From Chara braunii (Eukaryota; Streptophyta; Charophyceae; Charales; Characeae): 42,988 nt of DNA. The position numbers and the translations under genes are program-made. Positions 9,401 to 17,689 of this stretch are shown here, piece by piece. How positions within the stretch are numbered: the stretch's first letter is position 1; each line of letters begins with the position of its first letter. Below the pieces are notes generated by a model. The model was not told the origin of the DNA and made no database searches. It saw only the letters and a program-made list of their open reading frames with translations. The DNA lies in NCBI GenBank assembly GCA_003427395.1, contig BFEA01000448.1, positions 191,004-233,991 on the forward strand. Direction: 5' to 3'.

Positions 9401-10660
9401 TATGGCATAGGATCAGACAAGGCCCTAACTTAAGGGTATTTCCAACCTGCCTACGTAAACAAGTAAAGTACGCAACTGGACTGCCCTAACTTAAGGGTAT
9501 GCCCAACACCACACGAACTCTAGTCACAAGACATATGACCAGACCGCCCTAACTTAAGGGCACGTCTGGCTTCTGCTTAACTGACGACATAAAGCATAAA
9601 CTAGACTGCCCTAACTTAAGGGTATGCCTAGTCAGCTCATAGACAAAGTTACGTAGGGCATAGGATTAGGCTGCCCCAACTTAGGGGTGTGCCTAACCTG
9701 CCTAAAACAAGTACGAACGACGAGTGGTCAGGCCGCCCTAACTTAAGGGTACGTCCAACCTACATAACATCAACGACAAGAGCATATCACTAGGCCGCCC
9801 TAACTTAAGGGTACGCCTAGCTAGCTGAAACAGGTTTTAGATACATAAGACAATATGACCAGGCCGCCCTAACTTAAGGGTACGCCTGATATGCCTGAAC
9901 AAAGTACAAACGATGTATGACTAAGCCGCCCTAACTTAAGGGTACGCTTGGCCTCCGTAACGACAATACAAGAGAACAACCATTGATGTACTTGCACAAA
10001 CTTTATATTTTTCTCTCTTATATGATCAGACCTACCTAACTTAGGGAGACATTCAACCCTGCCTTGTGTTTAGAAGGGGAAATAAAAGAAGATTTATACT
10101 AATTCTGTGCACCTTTGCATTGTTACGAGCATAAGACTGAACCGCCCTAACTTAAGGGTACGCTCAGCCTGCCCGGGTTACCTTCATTATATTCTTCACT
10201 TGCTTCTCTTTTCTTTTTGTTCTACCTGACTTACTGACAGACTTCCCCAACTTAGGGTGCCCGGTCTGCCAGACGGTATAAGTTCGTGTAATATATATCA
10301 AATTTCTATACCTTGGTTGACCATTGTGTTCATGGCTCATGACTAAGCCGGCCCAACTTAGGGGTACGCTTAGTCTTATGCCTTTGTCCCCCTCAGAAGA
10401 AAACACACAGAACTGGGTCTACGCAACTTAGAATATCCCCAGCTCTGCTTTCAGCAACCTCAAAAGAAACATCAGGATTCTGAGCCTTCCCAACTTAGGG
10501 CGCCCGTCCTCCTGTCCAGAAACCCCCAAAGAAACACCGACTGGTCCGTCCAACTTAGGATAGGCCCAGTCCTCAAAGCTCATACAGTCAGCCCAGCAAA
10601 CATAAATAAAACATAGCACTGAGCCCACATCAACTTAGAGGAGCTCAGCCTTGGGTTGAC
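9400..10660 (+). repeat. Hairpin array of insertion A (constant AACTTA loop)
   Basis: About 18 units spaced 60-90 bp. Each has a core stem around the loop AACTTA and an outer stem a few bases further out. Core stems vary in compensated fashion: CCCT/AGGG (most units), CCCC/GGGG (9674-9687), TCC/GGA (10549-10560). Outer stems vary too: CCAGAC/GTCTGG (9539-9569), CTAGGC/GCCTAG (unit at about 9790-9830), GACTAAGC/GCTTAGTC (10341-10375). Sequences between units are not conserved. Insertion B has the equivalent array at 21640-23170. Function unknown; the structure rather than the bases is kept. Confidence 0.85.
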
Positions 10661-10880
10661 CCGGTCAAACGCACGCAAAACACCTTCATCCCACCTTCCC
10701 CCAGTTCATTCTATCTGAATTCACTCAAAGGAAATGTTTGATTCCTCACATACAATTGTTGATTTACCTTTCACAATGCATGTCGTGACATACATAATAG
10801 TAAGAGTAATATCCTTACATAGCTACATTCAGATACCCAAAGGAATAATAGTTAGGGGAAGGGATCACACATGTCAGACG

Positions 10881-11039
10881 AAATTATACCTGAAGTTCCC
10901 TGCCTCCAGAACCCCGCCTGGGTTCCGGCAGAGCTCCCGCAATCGGTGGGTGGACCTCCCACAAGGTCTTGATGCGGGTTGCAATCCCGCCTGCCGCCTT
11001 CGTCTCGTAACCTCATACTAGACTTGGAGTAAGAAAGAT
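10881..11039 (+). other. Conserved block with tRNA-like fold (insertion A)
   Basis: One of the best conserved stretches between insertions A and B (23347-23520). A 71-nt piece, 10926-10996, can be drawn as a cloverleaf. The acceptor-like stem is CGGCAG/CTGCCG. The T-arm is GCGGG, loop TTGCAAT, CCCGC, directly next to the acceptor strand. The anticodon-like arm is GTGGG, loop TGGACCT, CCCAC. The D-arm is degenerate and the T-loop lacks the usual TTC, so I do not call a functional tRNA. It could be a tRNA-derived domain or chance pairing. Confidence 0.45.
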
Positions 11040-12420
11040 AGAAGTAGAAAGTTCAGACTCTCGAGATCCAAGGGTGGGACAACTCAACTCATAATGAGAG
11101 GGCCTTGAAATCTGGATGCACCTGAGGGCCCCGCAATGATGCTCAGAAACCCGCAGCAATACGGCCAGACTGAAACCAAAGCGCGGAGTGATGGTCTTCT
11201 GACAGTCCTCCAAGTCGCAGCAATAACCCCTCCCGCTAACCCTGACCACCTACTTTTGTCGTGATGTTGTCTTTTCTGCCTGATCCGTCACTACGCAGCC
11301 TAGGAAGGCTGTGTTCAAATACAACACACCCCCTGTAGCCTACCGTGCGCACCAACCTCCGCAAGATGTGTTGTACTTGCAGACAAAGTACTGCAAGCTT
11401 AGCACATAACCCTTGTGCCAGACACAACAGTATCGGGACTTCGGCAGCAGCATTTAAAGGCACTGCAGTCCCCCCCCACATACACATCAACCATTGTCAT
11501 GTATACCTCAGCCAGAGTACCGCGGGTCACAACAGTGGCACTGCTTCGGAGTAGTGCATGACGTACCACATAGCAACGAGACAGTGCTGCCCCAGCAAGT
11601 GCGCGGCAAGGCGCACGGTGCACCTCAGGGATATAACCAAAATAAGGGATGCTCAACAAGGCAGCGCTATATGGCCACATGCGGTAATGCACAGCGAGCC
11701 ACAGCACCGTACCGCAACAGAACCCGGCGGAAACCCAGCGAGACGCCGCAAACTCAGCAATGGGTAGTGAACACAACAGCTGCGTGCCGAGCAGCGCCCA
11801 GAGCCGAACAAGAGCAGCAGCACGGTATATACAGATGCCTAACTTCACACCGGCAATAGAGTTTGAGCAAAAGTTATTTACCCAGACCCCCGTCGTGACA
11901 GGGTACCAGCTCCTACAGGGTGTATGACAACATTGCTGCCCCTGTCGAATCAGGGCGTCCAGCAGCGGTACCACCACCTACTCTCGAGTCAGTCATCAAC
12001 CACAGTGATAGCAGCAATAGTTTACGCACAGCACACAACAGAGGTCTGTGCTCAACCAACAGCAGCAGCGGCAGTTGTCTGTGCCCTGTCAATCAGCAGC
12101 AGGCAATAGTTTTTGCACGGTAGGCAGCATCATTTCGAGCACAGTCAGCCGCTATACAAATCGGACACGGGGAGGAAATTACAGCCTGCAACTCGCCACA
12201 TCCACCACAGCAACCCATACAATATTCAATAGGCGAGCGTACAGCCACTCAGCCTGCACACATAGCCCCTCCTGTTTGGTATTTCGAGATTCAATCCCCT
12301 CACAGTCACGGCGGCTGTAACTGCTGGCAAGATGAGCCCGGCCCGACTAGACTCATGATAGTGCTTGATGCTCAGGCGATCGGACTCCTTGCCAGTACTG
12401 CCCCAAATGTGTCTCAACAG
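11040..12420 (+). other. Central non-coding part of insertion A
   Basis: The first 220 bp align with 23520-23740 of insertion B (shared GAGAGGGCCTTG and CTGAGGGCCCCGCAATGATG). The remainder is CAG/ACA-rich, with many short open stretches that look like compositional accidents and no recognisable protein. Confidence 0.5.
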
Positions 12421-13500
12421 GTAAGCCCGCTCGCTAGTACCGACCTTGTTCCCGCCGGGCTCCCCCTCTATGCAGGTGAGTCAACACTCCGAGCGACCCA
12501 CAGACTGCTTGACATGATCAACAGTCCCGTATAGCGGCTGTAGGATACTTTGGCCAGCCTCCAGGTCCGCAGCCAGGAAGCTTTCTCGTTGTTGCTTCAA
12601 CTGACGCGAGAGCGACCCGCAGTCCGATCAGCTAACTTTGGACTTGTCTTCGCCCTCTTGCTCCGACGGCGGCATACCAGCTAGCAGGTCAGCCACCCCA
12701 CGTTGCCCTCCTGACTGCTCGGAGTGCATACAGTCTGAACGACTCTCTTGGCGGCACTTGGGCCGATACCCCATTAGGTTCGTACTGACTAATCGCAGGT
12801 GACCTATCCCATGACTCAGTTCTTGGGTCACCCCCGGCTGGTGGCAACGAGCCCTTCCTCTCCCTGAACTTGGTACTGCCCCCAACCGTCGGAGTACGAA
12901 ACTGGCCACTCCAATCCCGCCTCCTTCTCTGCCCGGGTAAGTGACCTCTTCCCCTCCCTCTCTCTCGTACTTCTGCAACTTTCACACCGTAGCTCGACTT
13001 TCCCTTTGATAGGATGACCAAAAGTCGGCGTGAGCCCTCCAATAGATGACGGGGAGGTACACTGCTTCCTCGTGTTGGGGCTTCGCAATGCCAATCATAC
13101 TGCTTGGTAAGTCTCCAGCTCACGGCCGTCTTATCCTATCGACCGAAGTGTCAGCAGCCAGGTACACCGCGGCTTGGCATCGTGGCTCAACTTCCGGTTC
13201 GTCCCATACCACCTGCTCTAGAGGTAAGCAAACATCCTCCCCCTCTCTTTCTCAGCCTCTCTCTCTCGCTGTACCTCGATGTACATGCCCGCCATCAGTG
13301 CTGTTGAGGGAGATAGAGGGGGCTACGTCCCCTAATAAGATGGGCAAGAGTTTGATCACTCTTCCGCCGAAATACCTCGGCCGGCAGGTAAGTTCCCAAC
13401 CTTGCTGCTGTCCTCACACTAACCCCTTGTCAGAGCGAGCAAGTCTCGAATGAATGTTCCGCCGGAATAAGGGCGGGTACATTCCCGCCTCAAAAGCTCT
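12421..13500 (+). other. Right arm of insertion A: repeated modules with splice-donor-like sites
   Basis: GTAAG-type donor-like sites occur at 12421, 13107, 13224 and 13388, each preceded by AGG or TGG. Modules of about 50-60 bp of the form ATGA-N-GGGNAG-ATACATTG recur near 13011-13075 and 13446-13490; the latter is a GAATGT..CCGCC / GGCGG..ACATTC hairpin. Related modules are in insertion B at 25371-25425, 25512-25580 and 35461-35520. The arrangement suggests a spliced non-coding transcript on the plus strand, which is inference only. Confidence 0.45.
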
Positions 13501-14130
13501 CCTTCCTGTCCGCAGCCCCAAGTCTGCTGCCCGAACTCCGAATTCGCCACCACCATTCACTTCGCAAAGTACCAAACCCCCGGTTTAACCCCCTAACTCG
13601 CGACGAACGGTCAGGAATGGCAGTGCTACCTTATCTCTCATTCATTGCCATATCCGCCCCCGACACCATCGCGCAACCCATTTCCCTACCATCTCCTATT
13701 TTACTAACCTTCTTCTAAAACTAACTTCACCTACGAGTTCGCCCTAGCCTCAACCTTCAAGTTGGCTCTCCCCTCGCTTTATTCTATCAAGAATCGAGCG
13801 CGGTGTGCGTTTCTCCTCCCGCCATGCCCATCTTCTCGTCCGCCCCGCTGTACCTTTTTTTGAATGTACCTGGCGTGAATTCGCGCCAGGTTCACTCCAT
13901 GCTCGTGTCCGTCCTGTATTCCCTCACCGCTATCCTACTTCTTCACCTCTTTGTTCCCCTCCTTACTCCATTCCTCCTCCGCTTTCCTCCTTCCGTTCTT
14001 AAGCCCAACCCGCCATTGTCTTCTTCGCGTGCCTTCCTAGCGGAGCGCTTATAGCGATTAGTTTGGTCGAGGGGAGACGTAGCAACGACAGCCATCGTAT
14101 GCCATACCACGAACTGAAGCGTTGGGCTGC
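13501..14130 (+). other. Pyrimidine-rich non-coding segment of insertion A
   Basis: C/T-rich DNA with no protein-like reading frame and no strong repeats, between the module region and the U6-like segment. A short GAATGTACCTGGCG/CGCCAGGTTCACTC inverted repeat is visible near 13862-13898. Confidence 0.5.
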
Positions 14131-14167
14131 TCCCCGACTTTATGCGTATCATCCTTGAGCAGGGGCC

Positions 14168-14199
<32 letters not shown>

Positions 14200-14218
14200 A
14201 CGGATGTCCCGAAGGATC
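14131..14218 (-). ncRNA. U6 snRNA-like sequence (insertion A)
   Basis: On the minus strand this reads like spliceosomal U6 from its 5' end: the 5' stem-loop GATCCTTCGGGAC, then CATCCG, TTAAAATTGGAACGATACA, the ACAGAGA box, GATTAGCATGGCCCC, and an internal stem-loop with two changes relative to the usual GCGCAAGGATGACACGC. Similarity fades after GCATAAA, so the 3' end is missing or diverged. No U6-type upstream TATA element was found. Insertion B keeps a shorter version at the same place (36021-36068). It is probably not an active U6 gene; the probable plus-strand transcript of the element would carry it as antisense U6. Confidence 0.85.
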
Positions 14219-14620
14219 AGGCCGTGATATCGGCCCTATGGTGTCACCACTGAGCTGACCGGCCCCAGGCATACCAGGCGGTCAGATACATCCGGTTGTA
14301 TTCATCCGGAGCCACTATCTGGATCCGGACTCGGGTCTGTATTTCAACAGCTCCTGGGTGTATCCACTAGACTAGGCTGTTGGGCTTCACGGCCGGTCCT
14401 GGTACCGGCACCGGGCCGTGTCCCAGATGGAAAAACTAGAATAAAGGATTCGTAAAATTTAAAAATAAAACTCTAGAAAAACGAATAGGACCGCTGACAC
14501 CTGATCCTCGGTCCTGTCCCACGGGCCCGCGGCCGGACTCCCCAACAAAAATTAAGGGGCATAGTCCTGCGGGACCCTCAACCCCTCAGTTCACTCCGTA
14601 GCGCTCCTCGACTGCTCGCT
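14219..14620 (+). other. Conserved 3'-arm block of insertion A
   Basis: Aligns with 36069-36470 of insertion B. Shared landmarks are GATATC, CTGGTACCGG, CCGTGTCCCA, a short A-rich tract with AATAAA-like words (about 14440-14480), and a 43-nt stretch at 14544-14587 beginning AACAAAA and ending CAACCCCTC that differs from copy B at only about four positions. No coding potential. Function unknown. Confidence 0.6.
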
Positions 14621-15237
14621 GCTGGCCTCGATCCCGGGATCCGCCTGGTGAAAGTTCAGTGACGTAACCTATAGGGCTAAGCCCAAGCCTGGATTGGCTG
14701 TGCGCTGCCTTGTATGTGAATGGCACGGTTGGCGAGCCTGGGCCTGCAGACGGCGCTCCTAGGCGGTTTTCTAACCTATAGCCTACGTCCAAGGGCCCGC
14801 AGGCACACTCGTGCTACTTTGGAGGGCACGACCTTGCTTGGCTTGCCGTGCGTGCCGCCTCACCATGCCAAGGCTACGGCCGGGCTCCCCTACTCCGTCG
14901 CACTCATCGAGGAATTGCCCGGTGTACCGGCTTTGGGCTAGAAAGACCCCGACTTCTATTCACTGTGCCCCCGACCCACACTGTCCTAACTGAAGTTTTG
15001 CCACGACATCTACCGCTACTAGCACACAGCCATTACTAACACTCACTTAGTGCGCGTCCCCAAATGCCGTCCTCCAGTAGGTCAAACAACACTCGTCTCC
15101 TAGTCTATATTAGTCAATCGTTTGATCAGGCTGCCACATGCCCACAAAGTGCACGCTCACACACTCTCTAATCAACAAAAATGGGACGCGCTCCTAGATA
15201 TCGTCAAAAGCGTTCTTCCTGTAAGCTACAGAAGTGT
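14621..15237 (+). other. Distal right arm of insertion A
   Basis: Non-coding. Shares AACCTATAG.GCTAAG with insertion B (near 14670 and 36535), and, close to the end, ACTCTCTAATCAA, AAAAATGGGAC and ATATCGTCAAAA.CG. Otherwise diverged. Confidence 0.5.
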
Positions 15238-15272
15238 GCCCAAATACCCTTGTAAGGGTATTCGGGCCGACA
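15238..15272 (+). other. Right terminal hairpin and terminus of insertion A
   Basis: A 30-nt hairpin (GCCC.AATACCCTT / AAGGGTATT.GGGC, 15238-15267) followed by CGACA, the inverted counterpart of the TGTCG left end. Insertion B has the same hairpin at 37237-37266 with one loop-side change, then TGACA. Confidence 0.8.
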
Positions 15273-15276
15273 CCGC
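15273..15276. other. Target-site duplication of insertion A, right copy (CCGC)
   Basis: Matches 6262-6265 and directly precedes ATG 15277, where the pol frame of element 1 resumes. Confidence 0.85.
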
Positions 15277-15885
15277 ATGGACCTATCGAAGGTCACCGCC
15301 CTCGTCGAGTATCCAACTCCCAAGACCCTACTCCAACTCCAATCATGTCTCGGCCTTGCCAACTACTACCGCCCCTTTATTTGCAACCTCTCCAACATCT
15401 CGTACCCTCTCCACGAACTCACCCGCAAGGACGAACCCTTCACTTGGAACGACCGCCGCCAAAGTGCCTTCGATGCCATCAAACAACTCATCACCACCGC
15501 CCCCGTCCTCAAGATTGCCGACCCCACTCGCCATTATTACGTCACCACCGACGCCTCCGACTTCGCCATTGGAGCCGTCCTGTCCCAACATTTCCCTCGT
15601 GACACCACCGAAACTCCCTCCATCAAGGAATCCCCTTCCCACCCCGAGGCTCCACCAGGTGAATACCCCATTGCCTTCATCAGCAAGAAACTCCTTCCCG
15701 CGGAAATGAATTACCCCTCCAACGAGGAGCTCCTCGTCGTGATCCACGCCCTCAAAGTCTGGCGCCCATACCTCGAGGGGCAATACTTCACTGTCTGCAC
15801 GGATAACACCATTGTCTCTTCTATCCTAACAAAGAAAGACATTACCCCGCGACAAGCTCGCTGGTTACCCGATCTTCCACGTTGA
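15277..15885 (+). pseudogene. RT connection and RNase H of element 1
   Basis: Begins with MDLSKVTALVEYPTPKT, the normal continuation of the RT motif GIR that ends at 6265. LQSCLGLANYYRPFI follows at about residues 25-39, the conserved connection motif. RNase H begins with YYVTTDASDFAIGAVLSQ near residues 88-105, where the Asp of TTDAS is catalytic. EELLVVIHALKVWRPYLEG and CTDN (catalytic Asp) follow. After RQARW at about 15863 the sequence no longer matches RNase H; the deletion junction lies near 15865. The open frame runs on to a stop at 15885 by chance. Confidence 0.85.
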
Positions 15886-16161
15886 ATACCTAAAAGAATA
15901 CCATGAATCCCCACCCCAATTCGTTGACCGCCCATATCCTGGACCTCCACCAATCATGTAACCCCAGACCCTGAATTCGTCGTCGAAGCAATCATAGGAC
16001 GAAGAACTACTCAGGTATCTGACCACCGTGAACCAATCACATAATACAAAGTTAAATGGACAGGATACCCTGAGGGAGAATCTACATGGGAACCCTTTGC
16101 TAACCTTAAGAATGCTATGAAGCTTGTTCGCACCTATGATCGTGCTCACCCTATATCCTAG
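15866..16161 (+). pseudogene. Integrase C-terminal tail and chromodomain of element 1
   Basis: The frame YPIFHVEYLKEYHESPPQF at 15866-15925 is the tail of a Ty3/gypsy integrase. After a one-base shift near 15957 a chromodomain follows (15961-16161): FVVEAIIGRRTTQ, then an in-frame TAA (a CAA-to-TAA change would explain it), then YKVKWTGYPEGESTWEPFANL with the aromatic and WEP residues that bind methylated histone tails. The chromodomain probably guided integration to heterochromatin. It ends at TAG 16159-16161. Confidence 0.85.
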
Positions 16162-16762
16162 ATACATACTATAACTCAAAACCCGAACCATTGCATAAAT
16201 CCCGCCCCGAACCCGCCCAAACCCCGCATTCCTGCTCTACACACACCCCTGTACCCAGCAAAGCCCTTGCCTCTTGAACCCTCCCTATCTGATCCGCTCT
16301 TGCCTCCACTTTGCCCCGGTCTCTCATCTGTCCTCCTCCACATCCTTGTCTCTCTTGTCCAAGTTCCCTATGTGGCCCCTGTGCGCCGCCGACAATAATG
16401 GATCTAATGGCAAGCGCACGAGGACGATGGCATACTGCAGCTCAGTTCGAGGAAATAAAGCAGCTGGTTGGCCACTATGCTGTTCCCATTGGCCGACACA
16501 TTGGACTCGCAGACTTCTGGAGCAGCAACCTCGACATGGACATCAATATCAGTCTGTGACCTGCCATCCGGATCAGACCTTAGCACCAGATCAAGACTAT
16601 CGGACGCCTCATGCTACTTGGACATTCAAGCTGAAGCCTCGTTGACGATGTCCTGAGATGACTGAATACTGTTCCCTCCTCGATACTTCTGCGACTCTTC
16701 TCAAGACCTGTTCCCAAGACTTTCGCATAACCGCTACTCAGAAATTTTGCAACCATGCCCTT
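16162..16762 (+). other. Non-coding DNA after element 1
   Basis: C-rich at first, then mixed. No LTR match to the left side of element 1, no recognised gene. It may include the unrecognised 3' LTR. Confidence 0.3.
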
Positions 16763-17000
16763 GAAAACCCGTAATTCATCAATAGGACCACCTTGTTCCC
16801 CGCAATTCCAAAACCCTTAGTTCATCAGTAGGATTACCCCGTTTCCCGTTGTCCCTAAACCTTTAGTTGATTCCGCAGTTCCAAAACCCTTAGAGCATCA
16901 GTAGGATTGCCTTGTTCCCCGTTGTCCCTAAACCCTTAGTTCATCAATAGAACTACCATGTTCCCTTTGCTCATCAATAGAACAACCCTGTTCCGAGCTC
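16763..17000. repeat. Imperfect tandem repeat, unit about 47 bp
   Basis: Five or so units of the form AAACCCTTAGTTCATCAGTA followed by GGATTACCTTGTTCCCCGTTGTCCCT, starting near 16763, 16810, 16857 (shortened), 16883 and 16930, with a degenerate tail to about 17000. Confidence 0.8.
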
Positions 17001-17689
17001 ACAATTACAAGCCCTGTTCCCTAATCACACAACCAGACGCCTGCATTATACCCCTCTTCCCTTGTGATTGGCTGACCAGTGATCGGCCCCGTCTTGTCCT
17101 CCGTAGTTTTCAGCATTGTTTCATGACTTTTGGCAGAGGGAGGGGATAGTCTTATGGACTCAGCCAGGGCTCGATCCCTGGTCCGTGGGTTACCACCCGC
17201 CAGGCTGCTATTTTATTCCGAGTTCCTGATTTCTGGTTTTGGACTGCTGGCGCCGTTTGCAGTTGGCGCCCGTTCTCAAATTCCTCCACTGGCATTTTCG
17301 GATTTCGATACTTGGCGCCATCCGGCATTCTGGCGCCCAGACCCAGACCTGCGATCCTCAGTTCAGTCCTGAGGCAGGCCGCACCTCGACCCTCCAGACT
17401 GAGCCTGAGTCCGGTACTCAAGTCCGGACTCAAGCCCTGTTGGGGCATTCAGTCTTCGGCCTCATTGCTTGTGCTTCACTCTGACTTGCCATGACTTTGT
17501 GTTCGGAATCCAAGATTGTGACTTAGCGACTTTGAGACTTTGCCACTTCGTATCTGTGTCCGTCGTGTCGAGTCGAGTGAGTGTGTGTGTGTGTGTGTGT
17601 GCTCTCACTCTCTCCCTCACTCTCCCCCTCTCTCTCCCTCTCCCTCAACCTCTCTGCTCTGCCTCGGTCACGTCACAAAGATCGAGGAG
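17001..17689 (+). other. Leader-like region upstream of element 2 gag
   Basis: No gene. TGGCGCC words occur at about 17249, 17264, 17311 and 17331; the first, TGGCGCCGTTTGC, resembles a tRNA-Asp primer-binding site of the kind used by some plant Ty3/gypsy elements, but no LTR end (CA) directly precedes it. A polypurine-like tract lies at 17131-17147. A (GT)n tract occupies about 17579-17602, followed by CT-rich DNA. Confidence 0.35.

Larger units (their letters stand above)
6266..15272 (+). mobile_element. Insertion A: non-coding structured mobile element, 9,007 bp
   Basis: Begins TGTCGAG and ends CCGACA, flanked by CCGC duplications, inside the RT/RNase H part of element 1. No reading frame inside resembles a known protein. 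It is collinear with insertion B (19313-37271): left terminus, hairpin-rich left arm, conserved linker, ACTTA hairpin array, tRNA-like block, splice-donor-punctuated right arm, U6-like segment, conserved 43-nt block and 30-nt terminal hairpin. Plus-strand GTAAGT-type sites suggest transcription left to right. TGTNR termini with 4-bp duplications are known for Ginger-type DNA transposons, and TG...CA for LTR elements; which machinery moves it is not shown by the sequence. Confidence 0.85.
15273..16161 (+). mobile_element. Element 1, right half (RNase H, chromodomain)
   Basis: Continuation of the Ty3/gypsy element interrupted at 6265. It runs from the RT connection region through RNase H, then jumps directly to the integrase C-terminal tail and chromodomain. 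The whole catalytic integrase is deleted, so the element is non-autonomous. Confidence 0.85.

Noticed and set aside
9420-9960. Telomere-like CCCTAA words in the array
   Set aside because: They are spaced 60-90 bp apart within CCCTAACTTAAGGG hairpins and not in tandem, and the equivalent units in insertion B lack CCCTAA.
9400-10660. CRISPR-like array, because short repeats are regularly spaced
   Set aside because: The repeats vary in their stems, the between-unit DNA is not of uniform length, the host is eukaryotic, and no cas genes are present.
11399-11977. A 192-residue minus-strand frame in insertion A
   Set aside because: It is Cys/Val/Leu-rich with no domain, has no counterpart in insertion B, and reads as a by-product of CAG/ACA-rich composition.
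6266-15272. Insertion A as a giant spliceosomal intron of pol
   Set aside because: The ends are TGTCG and CGACA with a 4-bp duplication, not GT...AG, and the same ends occur in an unrelated place in insertion B.
17165-17200. tRNA or SINE B-box (GGGCTCGATCCC)
   Set aside because: It lies in a CCAGGG/CCCTGG hairpin with a 6-nt loop and no matching A-box or acceptor stem.
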